From NCBI GenBank assembly GCA_031271905.1, contig JAISUT010000059.1, positions 1 through 43,819 on the forward strand: 43,819 bases of DNA, given 5' to 3'. The first letter of the stretch is position 1, and each line of letters begins with the position of its first letter. The notes under the pieces were generated by a model. It was not told the origin of the DNA. It made no database searches and saw nothing but the letters and a program-made list of their open reading frames with translations. Positions 1-8,222 of the stretch are shown in pieces. The translations under genes and the position numbers were made by a program. This DNA comes from Acidobacteriota bacterium. Its GTDB lineage: Bacteria; Acidobacteriota; UBA6911.

Positions 1-794
1 TCGGTCAGGAAGGTCGCCACGCCCTTCGCGTCCACGGTGGCGGCGGTGTTGTAGGAGCTGCTCCACTCGTAGTCGGAGGGTTTTTTCGACGCGCCGTTGT
101 CGGCGACCAGTTGCAGCACATCCCCCTTCTTGGCCGTCTCCCTGCCGTCCTGCTCCGTGACGTAGACCAGGCTCACCTTGTCCTTGGTGGCGACGACGGA
201 AGCCTTGTCGTAGTAGGCGTCCACGTCGGTGCCGACATAGTGGATGGCGTGCAGGACGAGCCGTGCGGTTGCCGCGCCTTCTGGGATGGGGGTGACGAAG
301 CTCTGCAAGTTCCAGTTCGGGTTGCGCTGGTCTTGGGTGTAGCTCTTGACCACGTTGCCGGAGCCGTCGAGGAATTGCAAGTCCACGCGCCCCATGTCGT
401 GCGGCGGCTGGTCGTAGTTGCAGACCATGACAGACATGGCCACGGTGTCGCCCGCCGTGTAGCCGCGAAGCGGCACGTCTTGGTAGATGAAGGTGTTCTC
501 CCTTGCGGCTTTCTTGGGCCACGAGAGGAATTTGCCGTCCCGCGGCTTGTACCTGTCGCTGTTCACCGCATAAGGCACGGATTCCCATTTGCCGTCCGGC
601 ACCGTCCAGCCGTTCATGCCGTCCTCGAAGCTGGGGTTGACCAGGAGGTTGCCGTCCGCGAACTCCTCGTCTTCGTCCTCTTCGTCTTCGACGACGGCCG
701 TTTTCTTGGTGGTTTTCTTTATGGTGGTCGCCGCGAATGCGTGTTGCGAACCCCAATCGCGCCAGAAGCGCACACAGGTCGGCAAACGGCACAT
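1..794 (-). CDS. Partial exported carbohydrate-binding-module-like protein (C-terminus beyond window)
   Basis: Reading the minus strand from 794 to the window edge gives 264 codons without a stop; the 3' end is missing. Around residue 45 an acidic linker (VVEDEEDEDEEF) is followed by NLLVNPSFEDGMNGW, the typical opening of a jelly-roll domain of the CBM4/9 (galactose-binding-like) kind, which runs to about residue 200 (ends near ATARLVLHA, DAYYDKASV). After that comes an Ig-like stretch. The N-terminus is odd: in-frame TGA lies six codons upstream of the only ATG, and the residues before a plausible signal-peptidase site (AFA-ATT) are not hydrophobic. A frameshift in the signal peptide, or a sequencing error, would explain this. 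Function inferred as extracellular, glycan- or surface-associated; substrate unknown. Confidence 0.6.
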   Translation of the reverse strand, partial: MCRLPTCVRFWRDWGSQHAFAATTIKKTTKKTAVVEDEEDEDEEFADGNLLVNPSFEDGMNGWTVPDGKWESVPYAVNSDRYKPRDGKFLSWPKKAARENTFIYQDVPLRGYTAGDTVAMSVMVCNYDQPPHDMGRVDLQFLDGSGNVVKSYTQDQRNPNWNLQSFVTPIPEGAATARLVLHAIHYVGTDVDAYYDKASVVATKDKVSLVYVTEQDGRETAKKGDVLQLVADNGASKKPSDYEWSSSYNTAATVDAKGVATFLT

Positions 795-1160
795 TCGAGT
801 CAGAACGTCGTGTCATGATATGTTCGAATACTTTTTCGAATCTCCCCACACCCCTTCCAAGCCGAGTTTTCAGTATAACACCCGCAACACATAAAAGCGG
901 ACACTGGAGTTCAACCTAGTAGGATTAGTAGGATTAGGTGCAAAACTCACGCTCTACAAGGCGCTGGGCGGCGGCGCGTAACCGCGCGCGCCAGCCTGTC
1001 CACGCATCTGCGCATTGCAATTGGGGCGCGCCCGCCGGACGCGCCCTTGGGGGCAGGATTCAAACTATTGCAATCGATTCCTTCGCAAAAATCCTATGGG
1101 GGGACGGGATGGGGGACGATTTTCAAAATATCCTGTAAGTTGTTGAAAACAAAGGATGGC
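795..1160. other. Intergenic, no gene seen; one GC-rich hairpin
   Basis: I see no credible coding sequence. It contains a short tandem of GTAGGATTA near 920-940 and a hairpin at 1024-1046 (GGGCGCG / CGCGCCC, 9-nt loop) without a U-run. Confidence 0.5.
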
Positions 1161-1250
1161 TGGCGGAGGAAGTAGGATTCGAACCCACGAGGGGCTTGCA
1201 CCCCTAACGGTTTTCAAGACCGCCGCCTTCAACCGCTCGGCCATTCCTCC
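1161..1250 (-). tRNA. tRNA-Ser (anticodon TGA)
   Basis: The minus strand folds as a class II tRNA: acceptor GGAGGA (1250 side) pairs with TCCTCC, followed by G discriminator and encoded CCA at 1163-1161. The anticodon loop is CTTGAAA flanked by CGGT/ACCG, giving anticodon TGA (serine UCA codons). The long variable arm (TTAGGGGTGCAAGCCCCT) and the T-loop GGTTCGAATCC are present. Length 90 nt including CCA fits tRNA-Ser. Confidence 0.95.
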
Positions 1251-1307
1251 GGTCTTTCGCAACTGTAGAAATTATGCCTGCGCCGCCGCGTTTTGCAAGG
1301 TTGGCTT

Positions 1308-1362
1308 GCGTTGGCGGCGGCGACGACGGCGCGAGGCGCGGGTCGCCGCCGCCAGCCAACGC
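1308..1362 (-). terminator. Long GC-rich hairpin downstream of asd
   Basis: GCGTTGGC at 1308-1315 pairs with GCCAACGC at 1355-1362, and GGCGGCGAC pairs with GTCGCCGCC inside it, with a short bulge. It lies between the asd stop codon and tRNA-Ser, so it may end asd transcription. No clear U-run is seen, so intrinsic termination is only possible. Confidence 0.4.
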
Positions 1363-1403
1363 GGGGTTCTGAAACGCCTGCCCGAAAACCGCCTGCCGCG
1401 TCG

Positions 1404-2483
1404 CTACTTTGGCTGGATGTACCCCTCGGCCTTGAGCAGCTCGGCGATCAGCACCGCGCCGCCCGCCGCGCCGCGCACGGTGTTGTGCGAAAGGCTCACG
1501 AACTTGTAGTCGTGCAGGATGTCCTCGCGCAACCTGCCGACGGCGACCCCCATGCCGTTTTCCAAGTCGCGGTCGAGCCGCGTCTGCGGCCGGTCGGGCT
1601 CCTCGAAATAGCGCACGAACTGCTTGGGCGCGCTCGGCAACGCCAGCTCCTGCGGCTTGCCGCGGAACGAACGCCACCGCTCCAGCATCTCGTCCTTCGA
1701 GGGCTTCTGCTCGAAAGTCACGAAGACCGCCGCCAAGTGCCCGTCCGAAACCGGCACGCGGATGCACTGCGTCGTGATGTCGGGCTTCGCCGCCTTGACG
1801 ATCGCGCCATCGACGACCGCGCCCCAGATGCGCAACGGCTCCTGCTCGCTCTTCTCCTCCTCGCCGCCGATGTAGGGGATGACGTTGTCCGTCATCTCCG
1901 GCCAGTCCTTGAAGGTCTTGCCCGCGCCCGAAAGCGCCTGGTAGGTGCAGGCGACGACGCTGACCGGCCTGTACTCCATCAGCGCGTGCAACGCCGGGAC
2001 GTAGCTCTGGATGGAGCAGTTGGGCTTGACCGCGATGAAGCCGCGCGCGGTTCCGAGGCGCTTTTTCTGATGCTCGATGACGTCGAGGTGGCCGGGGTTC
2101 ACCTCGGGGATCACCATCGGCACGTCGGGCGTCCAGCGGTGCGCCGAGTTGTTGGAGACGACCGGCGTCTCCGTGCGGGCGTAGGCCTCCTCCAGCGCGC
2201 GGATCTCGTCCTTCTTCATGTCCACGGCGCAGAAGACCAGATCTACGCCGGAAGCCACATCTTCGATCTTCGACGCGTCTTGGACGACGATGCGCTTCGC
2301 GCCCTCGGGGATGGGCAAGTCCAGCTTCCACCTGCCGCTGACGGCATCCTCGTAGCTCTTGCCCGCCGACGCGGCGCTGGCCGCGATGGAAGCCACTTCA
2401 AACCAAGGATGATGTTCGAGCAGGGTGAGGAACCGCTGTCCCACCATGCCCGTGCCGCCGACGACGCCCGCTCTCAGTCTCAT
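1404..2483 (-). CDS. asd: Aspartate-semialdehyde dehydrogenase, archaeal/fungal-type
   Basis: Converts aspartyl-4-phosphate to aspartate semialdehyde with NADPH, the branch point to lysine/diaminopimelate, threonine and methionine. The 359-residue protein starts MRLRAGVVGGTGMVGQRF, a Rossmann GxxGxxG motif, and has the catalytic cysteine in KPNCS (C156) and a likely catalytic histidine in VSDGHL (H249). The spacing and wording of these motifs match the archaeal/fungal branch rather than the E. coli-type enzyme. The start at 2483 is chosen because GGAGGAG precedes it by about 10 nt; the frame stays open a further 47 codons upstream, but that extension translates the inserted repeat at 2559-2679 and is not part of the family. 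It stands alone, diverging from the sugar symporter gene. Confidence 0.93.
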   Translation of the reverse strand: MRLRAGVVGGTGMVGQRFLTLLEHHPWFEVASIAASAASAGKSYEDAVSGRWKLDLPIPEGAKRIVVQDASKIEDVASGVDLVFCAVDMKKDEIRALEEAYARTETPVVSNNSAHRWTPDVPMVIPEVNPGHLDVIEHQKKRLGTARGFIAVKPNCSIQSYVPALHALMEYRPVSVVACTYQALSGAGKTFKDWPEMTDNVIPYIGGEEEKSEQEPLRIWGAVVDGAIVKAAKPDITTQCIRVPVSDGHLAAVFVTFEQKPSKDEMLERWRSFRGKPQELALPSAPKQFVRYFEEPDRPQTRLDRDLENGMGVAVGRLREDILHDYKFVSLSHNTVRGAAGGAVLIAELLKAEGYIQPK

Positions 2484-2558
2484 ATCCGCTTGCGCTCCTC
2501 CAAACAATCTTGTTAATTGTGAGGGAAACCGCCGCAGAATCCCAGCGGTATCTTTCAA

Positions 2559-2679
2559 GGGAACCTCTAAAAACCCCGGACGCTGCGTTGCACCTTGGTC
2601 GAAAATGCTCATTCGCCTCGGCAAACTCCGCTTTTCGACCTGCGGCGACGCCTTGTCGGCGAGGTTTTTAGAGGTTCCC
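2559..2679 (+). mobile_element. MITE-like element, copy 1 (full length, perfect terminal inverted repeats)
   Basis: 121 bp bounded by GGGAACCTCTAAAAA (2559-2573) and its exact reverse complement (2665-2679). It is flanked on both sides by TCAA (2555-2558 and 2680-2683), as expected of a 4-bp target-site duplication. An inner inverted repeat GGTCGAAAA / TTTTCGACC is also present. It has no transposase. It lies between divergent genes asd and the GPH symporter, 75 bp upstream of the asd start, so it may add or separate promoter signals. Confidence 0.85.
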
Positions 2680-2836
2680 TCAACAATAAATCGGGGGGCA
2701 GGGGTTGAACTCCCGGAGAAGTTGATGGTGCACCCATGCGGTAATATGTTAGATTTGCCCGTCGGGTGCGAAAGTTCCAGAGGCGCGCGAGGCCGCCGCT
2801 TCGCAACCCGATGATCGAACCGGAGGGAGGGGCGTC

Positions 2837-4306
2837 ATGGATGTGGACACGGCAAAGGGTGCGGCTGGAGCGGCTGGACGCGACGAGTACGCCAAGCTGT
2901 CGCTGGGCGAGCGCATCGGTTACGGTTTGGGCGACTTCGCCCAGAACCTCGTCTTCGGCACCGTCGGCGGTTTCCTGCTGCTCTACCTGACGACGGTCAA
3001 CGGCATCGCCTCCGCCACGGGCGCTTTCATCTTCACCTTCGTGCGCGTCTTCAACGTGTTCTGGGATCCGTGGGTCGGCACCTTCGTCGACAAGCACATC
3101 TTCAAGACGGGCAAGTATAAGCCCTATCTCCTGTACGCGGGCATCCCGCTGGTCGTCTTCGCGGCGATGCTGTTCTACCCGAACCCCGCCGTGCGCGGCT
3201 CCGTGCCCTTCGCCTTCCTGTCCTATCTGGCGACTGCGATGATCTACTCGTTCGTCAACATCCCTTACGGCTCGCTGAACGCCTCCATGACGCGCGACCC
3301 CGGCGAGGTGGACAAGCTGACGACGACGCGCATGATGCTCGCCAACGGCGCCAACCTGCTGGTCTACACCCTGTTCCCGATGTTCGTGCAGATGGCCGCC
3401 CCGTCGGACCGCTCGCTGAAAGACACCGGCCTTTTCGGCTTGAAGCTGAACCTCGGCAACTACACCGCCTCCGACGCGGGCGACGCCTGGTTCAACGTCT
3501 ACGCCGTCTACATGGTCCTAGGGTTCGTCGCCCTGATGGCGTCCTACTTCACGGTCAAGGAGCGGGTCGTGGCGACGGCGGAGCAGACCTCCGAGGTCAA
3601 ATACTCCGACCTGTTCGCGGAGTTGAAGAACAACCGCCCGTTGCGGATCCTGGGACTGTTCTTCCTAGTCGCATTCACCTTCATGTTCTTCGGCAACACG
3701 GTGTTCGGCTTCTTCGCCCAGTACAACGTCAACCACTCGGAGTGGATGGGCGCCATCGGCCTGGTCGCCTCGGTTCCCGGCATCGTCTTCCCGGTCTTCT
3801 GGCCTAGGTTGCGCAACATCTTCGGCAAGAAGGGGTTCTTCTATTTCTTCCTAGGCATGTTCATCGTCGGGACCCTGCTGCTGTGGGTCTGGTCGTGGCC
3901 GTCGATGCACGACAGGCTGTGGCTGGGCTACATCGCCCGCTTCATCCACCAGTGGGGGCTGTCCTCGGCGACCGGCTTCATGTGGGCGCTGGTCCCCGAA
4001 GTCGTCTCCTACGGCGAGCTGCGCTCGGGCAAGCGCGAGTCCGGCGTCGTCAACGCCATCATGGGGCTGTTCTTCAAGCTGGGCATGGCCGTCGGCGGCG
4101 CCATACCGGGCTTCATCAACGGCTGGTTCGGCTTCGACGGCGACGCCAAGACCCAGAGCGCCAAGGCATTGCTCGGCATCAATCTGTCGATGGTCTGGTT
4201 CCCGGTCGTCCTGGCCCTGCTGGCGATGTACATCATGAGCAAATATCCGCTCTCGGAAGCCGACGTGGACGACATCAACCGGCAGCTCGACGCGAAGCGC
4301 GCCTGA
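2837..4306 (+). CDS. GPH-family (MelB-like) sugar:cation symporter
   Basis: 489-residue integral membrane protein of the major facilitator superfamily, glycoside-pentoside-hexuronide group. It opens with a soluble stretch, then LSLGERIGYGLGDFAQN, and carries the family motif region VNIPYGSLNASMTRD (around residue 140) and about 12 hydrophobic segments. Such carriers bring glycosides, pentosides or uronides across the inner membrane with H+ or Na+. The substrate cannot be read from the sequence and no glycosidase gene is adjacent. The ATG has a strong ribosome binding site (GGAGGGAGG, about 6 nt upstream). It is apparently monocistronic, followed by the helicase remnant and tRNA-Sec. Confidence 0.88.
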   Translation: MDVDTAKGAAGAAGRDEYAKLSLGERIGYGLGDFAQNLVFGTVGGFLLLYLTTVNGIASATGAFIFTFVRVFNVFWDPWVGTFVDKHIFKTGKYKPYLLYAGIPLVVFAAMLFYPNPAVRGSVPFAFLSYLATAMIYSFVNIPYGSLNASMTRDPGEVDKLTTTRMMLANGANLLVYTLFPMFVQMAAPSDRSLKDTGLFGLKLNLGNYTASDAGDAWFNVYAVYMVLGFVALMASYFTVKERVVATAEQTSEVKYSDLFAELKNNRPLRILGLFFLVAFTFMFFGNTVFGFFAQYNVNHSEWMGAIGLVASVPGIVFPVFWPRLRNIFGKKGFFYFFLGMFIVGTLLLWVWSWPSMHDRLWLGYIARFIHQWGLSSATGFMWALVPEVVSYGELRSGKRESGVVNAIMGLFFKLGMAVGGAIPGFINGWFGFDGDAKTQSAKALLGINLSMVWFPVVLALLAMYIMSKYPLSEADVDDINRQLDAKRA

Positions 4307-4334
4307 CGTTGCGTTGCCGCGCCATTGCCGTGCG

Positions 4335-4541
4335 TTGCATGGAAGGAGTTTCGCCTGCGTCGTTGTACCGGTAGACGATGGACAGGGCGCGGGCGGCGTT
4401 CAGATCCAGGGGGCGGGCGAGGATATCATCCTTCCATTGTTCGATGACCGACGGCGGCGTGGCGACGACGATGACCTTGGCCTTCTTGCGCAGGGGCAGT
4501 TCGCGGGCGATCAGAGTCCTGCCCGGGGCGCGCAGGCGTCT
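4335..4541 (-). pseudogene. Fragment of an SNF2/RapA-type helicase
   Basis: About 69 codons on the minus strand, with no start codon of their own, contain RTLIARELPLRKKAK followed by VIVVATPPSVIEQWKDDI. This reads like the segment between helicase motifs I and Ia of SNF2-type ATPases (E-A-G-L-I-x-R-E-L...; C/A-P-x-S-x-x-x-Q-W). Neither Walker A upstream nor DEAH downstream is present, and the similarity fades after DDI, so it is a remnant. It begins about 40 bp past the 3' end of tRNA-Sec, a common place for integrated islands. The parent could have been a defence or plasmid helicase; that is a guess. Confidence 0.5.
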
Positions 4542-4580
4542 CTTCGGGTTTGGATGTCGTGAGGTCCCTTGGACGGAACT

Positions 4581-4680
4581 TGGCGGAGGTGCATGGGAAT
4601 CGAACCCACCGAACCCGGCTCCCGCCGAATCCCAAACTGGATTTGAAGTCCAGGCCGACCACCAGGCCGGATTCACCTCC
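4581..4680 (-). tRNA. selC: tRNA-Sec (anticodon TCA)
   Basis: 100 nt including encoded CCA. The anticodon arm GGCCTGGACTTCAAATCCAG gives anticodon TCA, which decodes UGA, and resembles the anticodon arm of known bacterial selenocysteine tRNAs. The acceptor GGAGGTGA pairs with TGCACCTCC-side bases to give the extended acceptor stem; a long variable arm (TCGGCGGGAGCCG region) and T-loop GGTTCGATTCC follow. TACAAT at 4698-4693 is a plausible -10 box. It implies that the genome uses selenocysteine, but selA, selB, selD or a clear selenoprotein is not in this window. Confidence 0.92.
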
Positions 4681-4883
4681 GCGACGCCATCGATTGTAAC
4701 AGAAATCGCCGGGGGGCGGGCCGATAAAATTCTGGATGGAAAAAATGCTTCCGTGTTAGAGTGTTGCGGACTGAAAATGTGTAGGGCGCACTGCTTCCGC
4801 GCCAAAGCGGAGAAGCGGACGACGGCGCCGGGATGGGAATGGGGGAGGGGCGCGGCGAGCGGCCCGGCCCCGGGTTGCAAGGC

Positions 4884-6422
4884 ATGGCAAAATCCTTAGA
4901 CGACGGTTCATCGCAGATGTTCCCCGACGAACTGGGGATACTGCGCTCCACGCTCTACCACCTCTCCGAAGGGGTGGTGGTGGCGGACAAGGACGGGCGC
5001 TTCCTGATCTGCAACCAGACCGCCCGCCGACTGCTGGAAACCGCGACCCACGGCGGCAACCCCCAGGCGTGGCGCGACATCCATGGCGTCTTCAAGACGG
5101 ACGGGCAGACCCCCTACCCGCCTGCGGAATTGCCCAGCGTCCGCGCCCTCGACGGGGAGGACGTGTCCGAGACGGAGGTGTTCATCCACAGCGACGAGCG
5201 CCCCTCCGGCATCTGGCTCGCCGTGCGCGCCACCCCCCTGCGGCGCGAGGATGGGGAGATCGGCGGCAGCGTCGTGGTCTTCCACGACGTGACGCACAAG
5301 AAGGAGCGCGCCACGCGCCTGCGCATCCTCGCCAGCGCGGTGGAGCAGACCGCCGACAGCGTCATCATCACCGACCGTCGCGGGCTGATCGAATACGTCA
5401 ACCCCGCCTTCGAGGCCACCACCGGCTACAAGCTCGACGACCTGAAAGGGCTGACGCCGCGCATCCTCAACTCCGGCGTCCACGAGCGGATGTTCTACGA
5501 GAACCTCTGGGACACCATCCTCTCCGGCAACGTCTTCCGCGCCACGATGGCGAACAAGAAGAAGACCGGCGAGATATTCTACGCGGAGCAGGTGATCGCC
5601 CCCATCTGGGGCGCCACGGGGAGCATCACGCACCTGGTCACGATCTTCCGCGACGCCACCGAGCAGCGCAAGCTGCAAGAGCAGCAGTTCCAGATGGGGT
5701 TGGCGCGCGCGGTGCAGCAGCAGTTCTACAACGCGCCCCCGCCCCGGATCGACGGGTTCGACTTCGCCGCCGCCGCCTTTCCCGCCGACGCCATCGGCGG
5801 CGACTACCTCGACTTCATCCCGATGCCCGACGGCGGCATCGGCTTCGCCATCGGCGACGTCTGCGGCCACGGCATCAGCTCCGCGCTCCTGATGGCGGAG
5901 CTGCGCGCCTACGTCCGCGCCTTCGCCCCCCGCAGCCGCGACCTGTCGGAGATCTTCACCCTCACCAACGACGCGCTGGTCGCGGACATGGGGCAGGACA
6001 AGTTCGTGACGCTGGTCTGCTGCCGCCTGCACCCGGAGACGCGGACGCTGGCCTACGCGAGCGCCGGGCACACGCCCGGCTTCATCATCGGCAGGGACGG
6101 CGCGGTCAAGCGGATGCTCGACAGCATCGACATCCCGCTCGGCTTCATGGAGGGGCATGCGTTCGCCCGCAGCGGCGACATCGCCCTGGAGCCGGGGGAC
6201 GTGCTGGCGCTCCTGACCGACGGCATCATCGAGGCTGAGCGTCCGGACCAGGCTGGCTTCGGCGTGGAGCGCGCCATCGAATATGTCCGGGCGCACCGCG
6301 ACGAGGGGGCGAAGGATCTGGTGGACGGGCTTTTCCGGACCGTGCGCGAGTTCTCCGACGGGATGCCCCAGGTCGATGACATCACCTCGGTCATCTGCAA
6401 GGTCACAGGGCGGGTTTCATGA
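4884..6422 (+). CDS. PAS-PAS-SpoIIE (RsbU-like) PP2C serine phosphatase
   Basis: Predicted cytoplasmic protein phosphatase of 512 residues. A first PAS region spans about 15-140 (HLSEGVVVADKDGRF), a second about 150-270 (QTADSVIITDRRGLIEYVNPAF), then a SpoIIE/PP2C domain from about 300 with metal-binding motifs GGDYLDF, GDVCGHGISSALLM, LLTDGIIEA and DDITSVI. All acidic metal ligands appear present, so it should be active. RsbU-type enzymes dephosphorylate anti-sigma-factor antagonists; no such partner is nearby. There is no transmembrane segment. The start at 4884 (weak SD CAAGG) is uncertain; an upstream ATG at 4833 and a downstream one at 4917 are possible. Its TGA overlaps the next gene's ATG (ATGA at 6419-6422), so it is probably translationally coupled to the channel gene. 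Confidence 0.87.
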   Translation: MAKSLDDGSSQMFPDELGILRSTLYHLSEGVVVADKDGRFLICNQTARRLLETATHGGNPQAWRDIHGVFKTDGQTPYPPAELPSVRALDGEDVSETEVFIHSDERPSGIWLAVRATPLRREDGEIGGSVVVFHDVTHKKERATRLRILASAVEQTADSVIITDRRGLIEYVNPAFEATTGYKLDDLKGLTPRILNSGVHERMFYENLWDTILSGNVFRATMANKKKTGEIFYAEQVIAPIWGATGSITHLVTIFRDATEQRKLQEQQFQMGLARAVQQQFYNAPPPRIDGFDFAAAAFPADAIGGDYLDFIPMPDGGIGFAIGDVCGHGISSALLMAELRAYVRAFAPRSRDLSEIFTLTNDALVADMGQDKFVTLVCCRLHPETRTLAYASAGHTPGFIIGRDGAVKRMLDSIDIPLGFMEGHAFARSGDIALEPGDVLALLTDGIIEAERPDQAGFGVERAIEYVRAHRDEGAKDLVDGLFRTVREFSDGMPQVDDITSVICKVTGRVS

Positions 6423-8110
6423 AAAGACGGTGGAAAGCGGTCGGGTGGGTGTTGTGGGCGGTCTTCGCCTTGTCCGGCGCGGCGGCGGTCGGCGCGTCAT
6501 CTGCGCCGGAGACGCCGCCCGCCGGGCCCGCCGCGCAAACACCCGGCGCGGAACCCTCGCCGGAACCGCCTTCGACGCCGCCCGCCGCCATGGCGCCGGG
6601 GGCGCCGGTCGCGCCGTTCCACCAAACCATCTTTTCCGTCTACGCGCGCTACGGCCCCTTCTCCCCCGAGGAGCGGGCGGACAACCTGGAGCAGAAGATC
6701 AAGCAGGTCAACGCCGATCCCGACTTCGCCCCTGAGCTGATGGAGATCGTGCCCGTCGGGGGGTATCGGGAGATCGTCTACAAGGACATCGTCGTCATGT
6801 CGGTGTCCGACGCCGACGCCGACGCGTTGCAGAAGACCTTGGACGCCGCCGCCGCATACTACCGGGACAACATCGCCGCCGCCGTCGCGCAGCACCAGAA
6901 GGAGACGGAGCTGCTGACCGTCCTGACCAAGGCCGGCCTCGTGTTGCTCATCCTCGCCGCCTTCTACCTCATCATCAAGTATGTGAACAAGCTCTTCCAG
7001 TTCATATGCGGCAAGGTGGTCGCGCTCAAGGGCACCGTCATCAAGGGGGTGCGGATAAAATCCTACGACGTGCTGGACGAGGGGCGGTGCGTCCTGGTCG
7101 TCCTCTTCCTCGTGCGCGCCGTCAAATACGCCTTCCTCCTGACAGTCCTCTACGTCTCGCTCATGCTGCTGTTCAGCGTCTTCCCCGAGACGCGGGGGCT
7201 GGCGGGCAAGCTCTTGTACAACGTGCTGGACCCGCTTTCCGACATCGTGATCGGCGTCCGCGACTACATCCCCAAGGCCATCGCCATCGCGGTCATCGTC
7301 ACGGTCTTCACCTACCTCATCAAGGCGATCAAGTATTTCGCGGGAGAGATCGAAAGGGGGCGGCTGGTCATATCCGGCTTCTACCCCGATTGGGCGATAC
7401 CCACCTACAACATCGTGCGGGCGCTCCTGCTGGCGTTCATGTTCGTGGTGATCTACAACTTCCTGCCCTATTCCGACTCGGACGTGTTCAAGGGCGTGTC
7501 GGTGTTCCTCGGCGTCATCGTCTCGCTCGGCTCCACCTCCCTCATGGGCAACCTGATGTCGGGGCTGGTCATGACCTATATGCGGCCGTTCCGTGCGGGC
7601 GATTTCGTCAAGATCGGGGACGTCACGGGGACGGTGCATGAGAAGACCCCCTTCGCCGTGCGGATCACGACCGTCAAGAACGAGGAGGTCGTCATCCCCA
7701 ACGCGACCGTGATGTCGGCGTACACGACGAACTACACCTACTCGGTCGGCGGCGCGAGCGCCGACGGGGTGACCGGGATGGACGGGGGGGACGGCCTGAT
7801 ACTGCACGCCACGGTGACCTTCGGCTACGACACCCCTTGGCGCCAGGTTCACGATCTGCTGCTGGACGCCGCGCGCAAGACGCGGTACGTCTTGGCGGAG
7901 CCCCCGCCGTTCGTCCTGCAAAACGCCCTCGGCAACTTTTGCGTGGAGTACCACATCAACGTCTACGTGCGCGAGGACAAGAAGATACTCGCCATCTACT
8001 CCGACCTGTACGCGAACATCCAGGACGCATTCAAGGGGGCGGGGCTGGACATGGTCTGCCCGACCTTCGAGAACTTCAGGGGCGAGACCCGCATCACGGT
8101 GACGAAGTAG
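6419..8110 (+). CDS. MscS-family mechanosensitive channel with periplasmic N-domain
   Basis: 563 residues: a signal sequence (WVLWAVFALSGAAAVGA, about 9-26), a Pro/Ala-rich linker, a periplasmic domain to about residue 160, then several hydrophobic segments and an MscS core. The pore-lining region is FLGVIVSLGSTSLMGN followed by the beta-domain MRPFRAGDFVKIGDVTGTV and the motif VVIPNATVMS. Family members open under membrane tension to release solutes on hypo-osmotic shock; larger members such as this can be gated or tuned by extra domains. The start codon overlaps the stop of the PAS/SpoIIE phosphatase gene, which suggests that the two proteins act in one stress response (inference). Confidence 0.88.
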   Translation: MKRRWKAVGWVLWAVFALSGAAAVGASSAPETPPAGPAAQTPGAEPSPEPPSTPPAAMAPGAPVAPFHQTIFSVYARYGPFSPEERADNLEQKIKQVNADPDFAPELMEIVPVGGYREIVYKDIVVMSVSDADADALQKTLDAAAAYYRDNIAAAVAQHQKETELLTVLTKAGLVLLILAAFYLIIKYVNKLFQFICGKVVALKGTVIKGVRIKSYDVLDEGRCVLVVLFLVRAVKYAFLLTVLYVSLMLLFSVFPETRGLAGKLLYNVLDPLSDIVIGVRDYIPKAIAIAVIVTVFTYLIKAIKYFAGEIERGRLVISGFYPDWAIPTYNIVRALLLAFMFVVIYNFLPYSDSDVFKGVSVFLGVIVSLGSTSLMGNLMSGLVMTYMRPFRAGDFVKIGDVTGTVHEKTPFAVRITTVKNEEVVIPNATVMSAYTTNYTYSVGGASADGVTGMDGGDGLILHATVTFGYDTPWRQVHDLLLDAARKTRYVLAEPPPFVLQNALGNFCVEYHINVYVREDKKILAIYSDLYANIQDAFKGAGLDMVCPTFENFRGETRITVTK

Positions 8111-8115
8111 CCTCG

Positions 8116-8131
8116 CCGGCGTTTTCGCCGG
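8116..8131 (+). terminator. Hairpin after the MscS gene
   Basis: CCGGCG-TTTT-CGCCGG, a perfect 6-bp stem 5 nt after the TAG stop. No U-run follows, so it may be a terminator or mRNA 3' stabilising stem. Confidence 0.45.
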
Positions 8132-8222
8132 GGCGTCTCCCGCCATGTCGGATAACGCCGCATCCGGCGGTGCCGTGTGGTAATATCCAACCCTGTTTTA
8201 ACGGATGGGTGCGAAGGTTTTT

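Noticed and set aside
2484-2624. N-terminal extension of Asd (MPRRMSIFDQGATQ...)
   Set aside because: It translates the inserted repeat; a similar peptide (RMSIFDQGA) appears at copy 5. A strong SD supports 2483.
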